64,000 bases of DNA from Trematomus loennbergii (taxonomy: Eukaryota; Chordata; Actinopteri; Perciformes; Nototheniidae): NCBI GenBank assembly GCA_012861695.1, contig JAAOOA010001590.1, forward strand, positions 1 to 64,000. Direction: 5' to 3'. The stretch's first letter is position 1. Every line of letters begins with the position of its first letter. The notes below the pieces were generated by a model that was given only the letters and a program-made list of their open reading frames with translations, searched no databases and had not been told where the DNA came from. The translations under genes were made by a program, and so were the position numbers. Positions 34,756-46,579 of this stretch are shown piece after piece.

Positions 34756-34928
34756 TGACAATAATATAGTTTAAACAGGGTATTGAAGAGTGTCTGTGAG
34801 TGTGTCAGCTTTATTTGGATTCATGGTGGTTCTGCTTGATGACTCTTGTGTTCACTGGACCAGTTTCCCTCCTCTCAGTCTCTTCCCCTCTGCAGCTGCA
34901 GCAGGACGCTTTACTTCAGACTGAAGGA

Positions 34929-34956
34929 GGTTTTTGTACGGCTCTAAATCACTGTG
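34929..34956 (-). other. 12-bp recombination signal of V-B4
   Basis: CACAGTG (34950-34956), 12-nt spacer, ACAAAAACC (34929-34937). Confidence 0.95.
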
Positions 34957-35479
34957 TGAATGCTCACCACCATGAGCACCCAGACAATAGTAATCTCCTG
35001 CATCACATCCTTAACGTTACTGATGGTTAAAGTGTACTGAGTACCAGTTCTAGTACCACTGAATCTAGGCTCAGTTCCAGAGAACCTAGTTGATGATGAG
35101 TATATAAGAAGTTTAGGAGCCTGTCCAGGTTTCTGAAGATACCAACTGAGATCATCATCAATATCTGAGCTCCCTGTAGCGCTGATGGTCACAGTCCCTC
35201 CAGGACTAACAGACTTGGATGTGTCAGTCTGAGTCAGGAACTTGTTGGCAGAAGACTCTGAAATGAGAAGTGAAATGTTAGATAACCAACAACATGGAGC
35301 AGCAGTTTAAATTATAATAGAAAGAGTTATAGACAAAGCACATTGGATGCAAACATGAAAAGAAAAGACACACATTGTACCACACATACATTACTCCTAT
35401 CATTTCAGATGATACATTTTCAAAGTCTCTCACCCTGACACAGAAAGCCCAACATGACAAGCAGAGTTACTGACAACAT
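34957..35479 (-). pseudogene. IgL variable segment V-B4, one frameshift, no Cys23
   Basis: Leader exon 35434-35479, V exon 34957-35257. Framework 1 to framework 3 is open ([19 protein letters not shown]), with Ala at the Cys23 position and a CDR1 more acidic than in the other copies. One base is missing near 35008 (CATCACATCC versus CATCACCATCC), which shifts the frame just before DAGDYYC. The remaining sequence to the signal matches the other copies. Confidence 0.85.
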
Positions 35480-35573
35480 GATCTCCAGTTTTCAGGATGA
35501 GTGCAGGAACACGGTTCAGACTCTACGTGACACAAGACCTTAAAACTGTGAGGAGCAGTGAAGCATTACAATC

Positions 35574-35581
35574 ATGCAAAT
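35574..35581 (-). promoter_or_regulatory. Octamer of V-B4 promoter
   Basis: Perfect ATTTGCAT in the V sense. Confidence 0.85.
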
Positions 35582-36667
35582 GACATTTCACACGTCAAGC
35601 AGACACCTGTCCTTGTGAAACCAAAATGCAGTTGAGGTGAGTTTTAGATACGGTTTAACATCTCTTGAACATCATTTGGTCATTCAGAGTCACTCTTAAA
35701 TGTGAGGGTACGTTCTTTTCTTTGCAAACATCTCTCCTTGTTTCCACTTCTTTCTTAAGTATCTCATGAACAGTTTAACAGTTCCCCCGCTGGCAAATCG
35801 ATCTACATTGAACACAATATCCACTGAGTGTTTGATTCACTAGGATGTCCCTTCTTGTTATCAAATCCACTGAATAGAGACACAGCATGCCATGCAACAG
35901 AGACATCTAATATCTAACAGGTCTGTCAAGACTGGTTGATTTTAACTCAATGAGGGGGCCACATAGAGAAACACATACAAGGGGCTGGGCCACTCACTAG
36001 AGGTGAGGTATTTTGCCTCATAAATTAAGTTATAAGTTAGCAAAGTCAATCAAATGTAGGTCAATCATGCTTGTTACCTGAATATGATTTAAGAAAAAAG
36101 CGCACAGCTCTCCATAGGGTTTCATTTATTTTGTTATAACAAGTGTTGGCAGCTCATCCCTTAAAACAGAAGCCTCAGATTGCTTAAGATAAGGGGAAAT
36201 ATGAAGTATATATTTCAAGCTTGTTATGCAAATAAGTTATTGGGCTTTTTTTTATCAACTAAGATTTGTTAGAAAATGTTTTCAACTTAAATTGACTGAA
36301 TGTATTTGAAAAGTGGGCTTATTACACATGAATACTACTATGTAATATATGTCAACATCTATATTTAAGAAGTATAATATAACAAGCTGAAGTTTCAGGT
36401 GTGGGCCATATTCCATTATACTTTTAGAATTCGATGAGGGTCAATAAAAATGTACAAGACACCCCTGATCTATGCATTTAATTGTATTGCCTGGTTAATA
36501 ATGTGCAACACAGTACTAGTCACATAGTGTCACACTGTAGATCCTGTTTTACATTCATCTCTCATCAGAGATGCCTTTTGTTCTTAGTGACTATGTATAT
36601 AATTGAACATCTGGATTAGGAAAGGGGAACATTTGAGTTTCACTTCCCCTCTGACTGGGGCTCATGT
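35582..36667. other. Spacer after V-B4
   Basis: Same AT-rich spacer as after V-B3; no gene. Confidence 0.5.
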
Positions 36668-36706
36668 AGTTTCTGTACGTTTGTGCCGGTGGTGCGTATC
36701 AGAACC
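36668..36706 (+). other. Decayed 23-type recombination signal, second copy
   Basis: AGTTTCTGT (36668-36676), 23 nt, CAGAACC. Same as at 24660. Confidence 0.35.
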
Positions 36707-36755
36707 TCAGGTCAGGTCACAGCTCAGCACTCTGTACGCTGTTTCATACGAGGGA

Positions 36756-36860
36756 GGTTCTTGTTTGACTATATGAGGCCCACATTAGCTCCCATACAGC
36801 AGTCACTTCATGCATCTTCAGCTCATCTTCAGAGTGAATTTATTTCAAATCCACTACAGC
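36756..36860 (-). pseudogene. Relic IgL V segment end, second copy
   Basis: Same relic as at 24748: nonamer-like ACAAGAACC at 36756-36764 and the gap-free AEDA-to-Cys block at 36796-36822, with the same stop codon. It differs by a 2-nt insertion between them. It was duplicated with the unit. Confidence 0.45.
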
Positions 36861-37092
36861 CAGAGACAGAGAAATAAAACATAGCTACTGAATGCAAACT
36901 ATTTTATATGAAGAACAGTTTGAACATTAAACTAAACTAACCCTATGTATGTAAAGGCTGGTTAATGCACTCTCTGTAGACTCAAATCAGTATCTCACCC
37001 TGGATGTAGACTACCAGTACCAGCAGTAAAAACAGCAATAACCTTATTTAAAAACTGGATAATTGTGCATCAAGCCCAACAAATCTTCTCTG

Positions 37093-37640
37093 CACTGTAA
37101 AAGATGCTGCTCCAAAATCAAGTAAAATAATATGAAAACAAGTTGTTTTCACTTGTAATAAGTAAAACAATCTGCAAATAGAACAAGTGAACATTTGCTT
37201 GGTTAGATTTCTTGAAATAAGACGGGATCTTTAGATAAAGGAGATCTTGTGATTAGCTGGTAAAACTTATTTGAACTATATCTTACCAGGATCAGTAAAT
37301 GTTGTGTTACAATATAAGCCTGAAATGCTCAAAGGTTTTCAGTTGTCTGATGTTAGTTGTTGATTTTCCAATAAGAATTAGTTTTTTTTAAATCAAGTAA
37401 AATGTATTTGTTAAAACAAGATGAACAATCTTTTACAAAAACCACAGCAGCTTAAAAAACTTGTTTCATTTGAGAAACAAAATAAGATGTTTTCAAGAGT
37501 CTTGAAGATGCATTGTCTAAAAACAAGAGCCTATTTCTCACTGCATTGTTACCTCTTCAGTTATTAGGTCTTATATCGAGTGTAAAGTCATATTCTGACT
37601 AGAAATTAGACGAATGTACTTGGCAAGATTTTGAGTTTTG
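37093..37640. mobile_element. MITE-like insert, unit 4
   Basis: Starts CACTGTAAAAGATGCTGCTC and is rich in CAAGTAAAATAATATGAAAA and TTGTTTTCACTTG motifs. This is a common fish interspersed repeat type. Unit 3 has the empty site (TTCTCTGAGAGTTGTC at about 25078). The right end is decayed and no target duplication is clear. Confidence 0.55.
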
Positions 37641-37739
37641 AGTTGTCTGTGTTACATCTGCATAAAAAACAACAATGCTGCCCTCTTGTGTCAACATAGG
37701 AGAATGTAGAGACATTTGAATCTTTCACATCATGCACTG

Positions 37740-38029
37740 AATCTGAGATGCAGTGACATAAAAGTCCCTTCTTTATCGGAGCAAAGTTCTCTTGTGAGTC
37801 TTTATCGCTTTGCAGTCGCCCTGTATAACAATCTAGAGTCTGTCTGTGTCTCTTTGTAGTTGTTTTGCCTCTTTATGAAGTAATTTAGCACTTCTTTGTG
37901 GCGTCATGCCTCTTTCTCATCATTTTGCATTTCTTTGTGGACTTGTTGCGTCTATTTTCTCCTCTCTCTCTTTGCTCATTTTGTCTCTAAGTTGCATCGT
38001 GCATCTCTTTCCATGGCTTTATAAAACAT
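37740..38029. repeat. Degenerate short tandem repeat
   Basis: Same as at 25190-25470. Confidence 0.5.
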
Positions 38030-39370
38030 TCTTTTATTTTATTTATCCTTTATTTAACCAGATGAAAACATTGAGACAAAATCTCATTTACAATGCTGAC
38101 CTGGCCAAGAAGGCAGCAACGTTACACGTTCTTACACATAACACAGACATATAAAATACAGAGAACACAACTAAGTAAACAAAAGACGAAAAGCAGTCAC
38201 TACATTGTGCACATTTGGGACAGTAAGAAAGGTACACTACTTATTACTGCAAGAGCAGCTGGTGGTAAGGACCTCAGACAACTTCAATTTAAAACAGGCT
38301 ATAGGGACAAGTGCCCTCAGTTTGAGGCTTGATTGAAGGTCATTCCAAGACCAAGGACCATAATAAAAAAGACTCCTTTTCCAGCCTCAGTCCGCACGGC
38401 AGGAACCTGGAACCGTATCCAGGCACTGGATCTGAGGTAAGAGTCACAAACTGGAGCAAATCTGGCACATATATACAGTGGAAGCTTTCCTAAAATGGCT
38501 TTATACAATAATAAAAAACATTGCTGCATCCTACGCATACTAAGTGAGGACCATCCAGTTAGGCTATACAGTTTTCAATGATGAGTCCTATAGGGTGCAT
38601 TTGATATATATCGCAGTGCAGCATGGTGGTGGGTCAAGTTTGGCCAAAACAGTGGGACAGGCAAATCTATAGATTGTATCACCGTAGTCAAGCTGGAACA
38701 GGAATAAGCCAGAGACCAACCTTTTACGGGAAGAAGTTGAAAAACAACGTTTAAGTCTGTAAAGGAAGCCAAGAGTGAATTTCAATTTCTTAGTTAGAAC
38801 TTCAATGTGGTGTTTAAAGTTTAGATTTCTGTCCAACCAAAAGCCCAGATATTTGTATGTATCGACAAACTCAACAGAGACGCCAGCAAGGGTGTCAATG
38901 GAGAGGCAAGAGGACGCTGACTTGGGAGCAAAAAGCATTGCTTTGGTTTTCTTACCGTTCAATAGCAGTTTAGAATCAAGAAGCGCATGCTGCAGCGTGA
39001 TAAAATCAGATTTTAAATTGGAAACGGCCATATCCAGAGAAGGAGCACATGAGTATAAATAGTGTCATCAGCATACATATGATAGGTAGAAAATTGCATC
39101 TGATTACAAATTTGTTTACATATAATAAAAAGAGCAAGGGCCCCAAAATAGAGCCCTGTGGAACTCCCTTCTCCAAGTGACAGGGTCAGAGACAGTACTA
39201 CCCAACCTGACGCATTGAGTACAGTCGGTTAGATAACTCTGAAACCAGCAAATGGCGTTATGACCGAAACGAGACACCAACATAACATTAGACAGAAGAT
39301 GGAAAACCTTCTCAGATAAGATGGAAAGAACCAACACCGGTGTGATTTTGGTGACAGTACAACTATCTTG
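38030..39370 (-). mobile_element. LINE-A copy 3, 3' part
   Basis: RT C-terminal fragments: SNLKSDFITLQHALLDSK and YKYLGFWLDRN at 39031-38588, and GHNAICWFQSYLTD further upstream at about 39290-39230. Frameshifts near 39060 and 39175. Interrupted at 39371 by a hAT element; the rest continues at 40323. Confidence 0.82.
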
Positions 39371-40322
39371 CAGTGGCGTTTTCTCCCGGAGGCCAAGGGA
39401 AGCCAGGCTTCCCCTGTTTTTCGGATTGTAGTTATCATTTAAATAAATAAATAAAAACACTTTGTTTTGTTTCGATAATTCTCCTTTGCTGTGTGTTGCT
39501 GCCGGCCGTCTCTCCCCCACTCTCATTGAGTATTTTACAAAGAGTGAAACAATCAGCGCCCCTCTAGATGTTATGGTGAAACAGTAGATTGCATTCACTG
39601 TTGCGAGAGGAGGCCAGTCGGATCGAGCTTCCCTTGGTGAACAAAATTGAGGGATTGACCAATCAGATGAGGCCCACGTGATGCCCCTGCCAACCTGTGA
39701 TTGGTCAGGGCCATGCCAAGGGAAGCCAGCTTTCTCTGGCTTCCCTTCAGAAGCGGCTGGCGATTTCACCTGAATAGATGAGATTGTTTATATTTTTTAG
39801 TTACTTTTGGACTACGGACTGAGCTAATTACAGAGACGAGGACTGTTGCTGCACTTGACGTGTGTTAGAAAGGGAAGGGAAGAGAAGGTGGACTATCGCA
39901 TGCAAATGTTTCTGTACATAATTGTTTTTGAATTCATGTGTTTCATACACGCCTACTGATACTTTGATGTGTACATAAAACTTTAAAGGTCTCCTGATTT
40001 ACTTTGTGAATGAATGCTTCTTTTTATTCATTACCGAATCTGCACTGCGCATTGAGCGGCTGGTATTGCATTTGGGGGGGGGGGGTGTGTCTGCATAAAT
40101 TAATAAGAAATGCTTAAATTAATAAAACGAGAGTTTCGGCTGGAGAGTGCGTGCGGACCTGTCGGTTAGATAACAGGCGTGTGCAAGTCTGCTCTGTGTG
40201 ATACAAATGTGTGTAAAATGATACCGGGCGCTGTAATCACTCATCTGGTTACGTTATTGACCCCCCCCAACCAACCCAAAAAAATGGGCTTCCCCTAAAT
40301 TTTTCCCCACGCCACGCTACTG
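39371..40322. mobile_element. Non-autonomous hAT transposon, 952 bp
   Basis: Flanked by the 8-bp target duplication CTATCTTG (39363-39370 and 40323-40330). Ends are CAGTGGCGTTTTC and GCCACGCTACTG, imperfect inverted repeats with the hAT-type CAG start. The inside repeats GGCTTCCC-like motifs on both sides. It has no transposase. Other LINE-A copies have the empty site. Confidence 0.85.
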
Positions 40323-40620
40323 CTATCTTGGACAAAGTTATAGTGGGGTCGCCAACTCCGGCAGCACCAACACCTGGTCTGCCACATGTGGAGGCCCCTC
40401 TTTAGTTTCTCACCTGCTAAGCCCAGAGTAAAATGCTTTAGTGTGCACAAACTAGAGGGGGACAGCAAACACCAGTGTGATTTTGGTGACAGTACGACCA
40501 CCCTTGACAAAGTTATAGTGGGGGTGCCAAACCAGGCAGCTGCACCACCCTACACTCTAAGTGATGATGTCACGCTCTCTAGCCCTGAAGAGTCCATCCC
40601 ATAGACAACCATTATATAAT
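40323..40620 (-). mobile_element. LINE-A copy 3, upstream part
   Basis: Continuation after the hAT element. It contains both diverged copies of the GTGTGATTTTGGTG...CAAAGTTATAGTGG repeat found upstream of LINE-A. Confidence 0.7.
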
Positions 40621-42238
40621 CTACAACGGCCTGAACATTTACCAAAACTAAACGTTGATGAGTGAGAAACTCTAAAAGATATCAAAAGCTGAATACAAAT
40701 GTAATAGCTGAATGTTTTGTGACCGTTTCAAAGTTGGAATGAAGTCTGTAGCTGAAAGTATTCTGAAGGAGCAGCATTTAAACACGGTATAGGTAAAAGA
40801 GGATTTGAAGGATACTCCCATTGGGTTACATTGTACAAATAAAAGTTAAAAAGCGGTATATTTTAAAAAGTATAAATGTAAAAAACAAGAAAAGTCATAG
40901 CACACATGTCCTGAAGGAGCAGGACATTTTAATATTTGAATGGTCTCTGTAGCTGAAAGTATGCTGAAGTAGTTAGACGGCGTATCTGGTTGAAATAATC
41001 AATCAATCAACAACTGTATTAATCCCCCAAGGGGCAATTGGTTGTGAGCAGCTTGTGTCATGTACACAGGCAGGAACTACAGGAAGAAAGCACAATAATA
41101 AGATGCGGAAGAATAAAGATTTGAAGAACAATAGTTGAACAGCTTTCGCACTAATAAGTATGTCGAATAGTAGACTGTGTGTGGCTTCGCCAGTCACACA
41201 GAGTTACATTATTGCACATCATGTGAACAACATCTTGTTCTTTTTCCTTTCTTAATTCTGTGAGCCATGTTCATGCTCAACTCTGACTGCATTTTTACAC
41301 ATGTTTGCTCACATGTCTGCACAGCCTCCACTTTAAATATAATTCACTAGTTGCCATTATTGTCATTAATAGTCCTACGTGTTTTAGTTTTTTAGCTTTT
41401 AAGGTCTTTTACATTTAGATTTGGTGTAAATACTTATTTTAATTATCTTTATATTTGTACCTACTATGGCAACTTGTTTTCTTAGATTGTTTATGTTCGT
41501 ACACCAGACACAAAGCTAATCCTTGTATGTGTCAAAGTATCTGGTAATAAACTTGATTCTGATTGTGATGTACGTCTGCTAGTCCTAAAGCCTCTGCTTT
41601 GCACTGGTGGTCTCAGGGGGGGTCAGGGGTCAAATCATGTTCAAACTCAACGTCTCTTGGATGTTCCTGCTGTTTTTGGTTTCAATAATGGTACAAAAAA
41701 ACATTTCAGGAAACTTCAATGAAACTGGTTGTTAGAAAACCTGAAGTTTTTAACTAAGATGTGAATTTGAGGTTAACTAATGGATAAGTTCATTGATTGA
41801 TGTGAATAAGAGGGTTTTAATCAGCCACCGTTTAACATTTTAAAGACTTCATTAGATTGATCTTTGTCATTTTGAATCAGGATCTTTATAATAATGATGA
41901 AATAATAACTCCAGAGAGGCCAGAGATGCTCCTGCTGTGAAGCACACCGAGTGGAGACATGTGGGGAAAAGATAAAGAGCGTTTGTTGTTTTAATTCGGG
42001 GAAGCAGAGATCACAATAAGGTTTGTGTATAATGCTGCTTTTACATATAATGTGTTTTGGACTGGGTTTAATCTCATTAATCCATTAACATATGTATATT
42101 TAAGAATAAGAAGTGAATAGTGCTGGGTGGGTTCCTGTCAGCTCTGAGTTCAGTGGGCTGTGTCAGTCTCTTCCTCTTCAGCAGCTGCAGGTGGTTCCTG
42201 CTGTAACAGCTCAGAGTCTCTGCAGTCTGACTGAGGGA
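40621..42238. other. LINE-A upstream tail and V-A5 3' flank
   Basis: No gene; same order of tail and flank as at 7960-9577. Confidence 0.6.
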
Positions 42239-42266
42239 GGTTTTTGTACGACTACAAATCACTGTG
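42239..42266 (-). other. 12-bp recombination signal of V-A5
   Basis: CACAGTG (42260-42266), 12-nt spacer, ACAAAAACC (42239-42247). Confidence 0.95.
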
Positions 42267-42734
42267 TGAACACGTAAGCACTGTTTATTAGTGGAACTCT
42301 GACAGTAATAAACTGCTGCATCTTCAGCCTTCAGTCCAGTGATGGTCATAGAGAAGTCAGATCGCTTCCACTGCCACTAAACCGAGGTTCTGTTCCTGAT
42401 TCAAGTGTGCTCGCAGATTTATCAGGAGCTTTGGAGGCTGTCCAGATTTCTGTTGATACCAGACATACATCATCACCACTAACACGCAGTAGTATAACAT
42501 CTGTGCTGGTTTTACAGGTGAGAGTGACGGTGGATCCTGGAGCAGATGTCTCGACTGCAGGCTGAGTCACAGTCACCTGACCGCTGCATCCTGCACACAA
42601 AAACAGATCATTGATTTCTCAGCAGAAAGAAAGGAGAGGAAAGGCAGCACATGATGTTTGAAATGTTGCTGAGTGAATGAACCTGTGAAACAGCAGCAGG
42701 CCAGCGTCCAGATGAGGATGGTGATGAGAGTCAT
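42267..42734 (-). pseudogene. IgL variable segment V-A5, three frameshifts
   Basis: Leader exon 42683-42734, V exon 42267-42590. The frame is lost in CDR1 after CKTSTDV. CDR2 is one base short relative to unit 4, and framework 3 is one base short near 42361 (CAGATCGC). Framework 3 from [11 protein letters not shown] to Cys88 and CDR3 (QSSTNKQCL) is open. It has a longer CDR1 than most copies. Confidence 0.83.
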
Positions 42735-42820
42735 GGTGCTTTCTGCTGACTGACAGATGTGAGTCCTGCAGTGTTGAACTCACAGGACTATAAACCTTCT
42801 CACTGGAGGATCAGCTGACC

Positions 42821-42828
42821 ATGCAAAG
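42821..42828 (-). promoter_or_regulatory. Octamer-like element of V-A5
   Basis: CTTTGCAT in the V sense. Confidence 0.6.
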
Positions 42829-43357
42829 CCTCCTCTCTATGGAAATGATTTCTCTGCTCTCAGCACACTGAAGGCAACGTGGGACACGAAACCAGGAGGA
42901 AAGCTGTCTGGATTTACACCGTCTATCATCTGAATGGAAGAACATATTTATATCAGGAGTGGAGATGAGGATTTGAGTTTGTGTCCACTGTGGTTGGTAT
43001 GATATGTCTGTTTGTCTGACATTAACATACATACAGAGATTCACTGTAGATAAATAACATGTTTCAGTTCTGTTTCAAATACATTTGTTAATAACTATTA
43101 TTTAAAAGCCTCATGTTCATTTAACCGTGTAGAAACTAATATAAAACTGACAAAGTTAGTTGTGTAGCAGACTGTAATGGTTTCTCTGCCAGGTGTAGAA
43201 AAGTGATGAAAAATGACATAAATCATATTAATTCTTCCAGATATGTAATCCATATCTTTAGAAAAGCTTTGTTAATTTAAAAACTGTATATTTGTCTCTG
43301 TTATCAGTGAGATCAGGGAGCTTTCTCAGTGGATACATGCTTGTTGACAGTGCAGGA
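42829..43357. other. V-J spacer, unit 5
   Basis: Conserved spacer; nothing else seen. Confidence 0.6.
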
Positions 43358-43396
43358 GGTTTTTGTACGGCCACTCAATGAGTTTGTATCACTGTG
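43358..43396 (+). other. 23-bp recombination signal of J5
   Basis: GGTTTTTGT (43358-43366), 23-nt spacer, CACTGTG (43390-43396). Confidence 0.95.
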
Positions 43397-43434
43397 GTAC
43401 ACTTTTGGTGGAGGAACCAAACTCATCATTGACT
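43397..43434 (+). CDS. IgL joining segment J5, intact
   Basis: Encodes [12 protein letters not shown], phase-1 donor GTAAGT, identical to J3. Confidence 0.92.
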
Positions 43435-44982
43435 GTAAGTACCAGAGATTTGTATTTTATACAACTTATAGCAAATATATAACTTTCATTAATTATTAAA
43501 TGAGACTCAACTTAAAAAAATGTTAGATTCCATTTTTATATTTTTGTATTAAGCTCCTCTTGTAATCTGAAAGGAACCTTTGCAGACTTCTATATGAATT
43601 GTTAGTTTCTTACAAATACATTTCTTAAAGCAAATAACTTGTTTATTTTCTATATTATATTTTATTATCATAACAACTTTATACTCAATATTTTTATTTA
43701 TTAAGATTTGTTAAAGCTGACGTCTCCGCCACATTCAGTTTTACATTTGTAGTTCACAATATTGTATTTATTTACATTATTTATCTATTGTCTATTAAAA
43801 TATCAACTATTTTGTTGAATTCAAGTTAAATATGGATTCATTTGAAACTTGTGATTGTATCAGTGAATGCAGCTTGTCGTCGTGTTCACGGTTCATTGAT
43901 TTGACATGCAGTGAAAAGGAAGTGAAAGAGACAGATGATAAATGTTTGAACTGTTTTCACTTGAGACGTTCAGCTCTGTCAGTTTAAAGAACATCATCAC
44001 ACATATGAAGATATTCAATCATTATTATCAATGAATCTTTAGCTTGCTCACTTTACACAAAGTCAGTCATTCACACTTGAATCATGTGGGGGTCTGATCC
44101 TGAGTGATTTATGAGAGTAACAGCAGCACAACTTGTTCTGTTTTATTTGATGAAATATAAGGATTCAAGGATTCAAGGCTTTTATTGTCATGTGTACAGA
44201 GCTACAGTGCAGATATGTTAGTGAACATCTTAGGTCACAGGCTCCTCCACAGAGCTACAGTGCAGATATGTTAATGAACATCTTAGGTCACAGGCTCCTC
44301 CCACAGAGCTACAGTGCAGATATGTGAGTGAACATCTTAGGTCACAGGCTCCTCCCACAGAGCTACAGTGCAGATATGTTAATGAACATCTTAGGTCACA
44401 GGCTCCTCCCACAGAGCTACAGTGCAGATATGTGAGTGAACATCTTAGGTCACAGGCTCCTCCCACAGAGCTACAGTGCAGATATGTGTGAACATCTTAG
44501 GTCACAGGCTCCTCCCACAGAGCTACAGTGCAGATATGTTAATGAACATCTTAGGTCACAGGCTCCTCCCACAGAGCAGCACAATACACAGATACAATAG
44601 TGCAAGGAGAGTCTATATACAAGTAATTGGAATATATATATTAGATAAATAATGTGTAAGTTGCAAACAGATGAATGTTATGGATGTTCTTTTAAAAGAA
44701 AACACAAGTGTATTACTTGTCCTTATCATCATCATCATCACCATCATCACCATCATCAGCTTTATTGAAGAGACTCAAGGTCCATTTTTAAAAGACATAC
44801 AACACTCAAATGTAAATTAGAAAAGGCAGTGATACCAATGTTTCCACAGAGGTGACTGGTATCGTAAAGTACTGACACAAGGATTTGACAGCAGCAAAAT
44901 GACAACATCAAAAAAGGACCTTATAATCCAGTTTTCACTCTAATGTCTTCCTTTGCCTCCCCCCCCTCCCTCCCCGCTCCAG
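43435..44982 (+). other. J-C2 intron, unit 5
   Basis: As in unit 2, with the longest minisatellite and a mixed TCA/CCA triplet run at 44725-44758. Confidence 0.7.
44196..44577. repeat. 54-bp minisatellite, 7 copies
   Basis: Seven copies. Variants after GATATG (TTAATG, TGAGTG, TGTG) alternate, suggesting expansion in blocks of two. Confidence 0.9.
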
Positions 44983-45301
44983 TGGGTGTGCAGCAGCCCA
45001 CCCTGAGCGTCCTCCCCCCCTCCAGAGAGGAGCTGCAGCAGGGCAGTGCCACCGTGGTGTGTCTGGCCAGCGGGGGCTTCCCCTCCGCCTGGAGGCTGGG
45101 CTGGAAGCTGGGGGGCAGCAGCAGCTCCTCAGGGGTCCCACAGCCCGGAGGTCCTGGGGCGACGGCCGCTACAGCTGGAGCAGCACCCTGAGCCTCTCTG
45201 CAGAGAGCTGGAGGGGGGCGGGCTCAGTGAGCTGTGAGGCCAGTCTGAGTGGACAGAGCCCTGTCACTCAAAGCCTGGACCCTGCCCGCTGCTCGGAGTA
45301 G
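44983..45301 (+). pseudogene. IgL constant domain type 2, unit 5, frameshifted
   Basis: 319-nt exon, four bases short. Open from VGVQQPTL through [13 protein letters not shown]. It then lacks two bases near 45135 (CAGGGGTCCC) and two near 45158 (CTGGGGCGAC), so the end (RYSW to ARCSE) is read in another frame. The first half is the best evidence for the true sequence around the core Trp. Confidence 0.85.
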
Positions 45302-45545
45302 AGCATCACTTCCTGTCTGGAGAGGAAGCAGCTTCTTTGGTAGAGATCTTCATGAAGACACACATCTCCTCTGCTCACATGTTGCTGCTGTCTCTGTTCA
45401 GTTGTTAGTGCTGCTCTCTAATCCTCACTTCCTGCATATTCTCCTGTTTGTTCATCAGCTCACAATTCAACTGGATTTATTTGTTTCACTCCAACAGAAA
45501 CTCATCATTCATCTCAAATGTGGCGTGAGCTTTAAACCATCATTA

Positions 45546-45551
45546 AATAAA
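45546..45551 (+). terminator. Poly(A) signal of C2, unit 5
   Basis: AATAAA about 245 nt after the stop. Confidence 0.75.
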
Positions 45552-46579
45552 AATGTTGATTAAAATGAGACAGTGTCTTTGTATTCTTTAATTCATATGT
45601 TCATTGTGAGAAAGATGTATTAATACCTTCAGTATGAAACCTCCTATTATATTAATATCATTTATGACTGTCGGACAGTTTATTTTTTTTTGTAATTATT
45701 TTATTCTACTAAATTCATACAAAAAAAAGAATTCTAATTCATACTGTACACACAAAGATAAACAACATTAGTAGAAGCGGGAGGGCTGAAGCATAGCTTA
45801 TGGGAAGTAGCCCTCCTGTGAATCATCCTAATATAACATTGGCATTATTGCGTCAAAAACGTATAGAAATGAAGGAGTACAAAGAAATAAAGAAAACTAA
45901 AGAAAACTGGAGAAAAAAATAAGTAAAAGTTAGGGTAAGAAAAAATAAATGCATATATATATATAAGAAAAACTATAGGGTCATTTTCTGCACATGTCAA
46001 TAGCAGTTTCAACTTCCATTTTTGAAATGAAAATACTATATATAATATATACATATGTACACATGTACTTGGCAAATGAATAATGATAATAATAATATAT
46101 GCATATAAATATTATTAACACTTATTTTCAAGTGACTTTTTTTACATTCATATGTTCACACATACACAAAATATACACATGTTCAAGTGTATAAGTACAC
46201 AAATGCACTCATATACACAATACAAATATTGCAAGGCAATTTCCAGGGCTGAAATAATAATTCAACCCCATAACGATGAATAGAAATAAGAAGGACAAAA
46301 TAAATGTAAAGTAATGTTGACCATATTAAATAAATAAACAAACTGAGAAGGTATCAGTTCTAAAAAAATAATAATAATAAAATGAAAAAAATGGATTCCG
46401 GGAATACCCAATATTTGTTAGCTGGAGTAATCTGCTAATAGAATTATTTTTTATTTAGTTTTGAATTGTTGATGACAAGTGATACTTGAAAGGTCTGGGT
46501 GAAGTCCATTGCACGTTCTAACTCCGTTTATGGATCAGCTGTGTGATTTGATGGTTTTTCTACAGGGCTTGCTACACAA
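45552..46579. repeat. AT-rich region after C2, unit 5
   Basis: Same degenerate repeats. It stops at GGGCTTGCTACACAAG, where units 3 and 4 continue toward V-B, and LINE-A follows instead. Confidence 0.55.

Noticed and set aside
39116..39769. 217-codon minus-strand frame spanning LINE-A and the hAT element
   Set aside because: It crosses the hAT insertion boundary at 39371, so it is a chance fusion of two unrelated elements.
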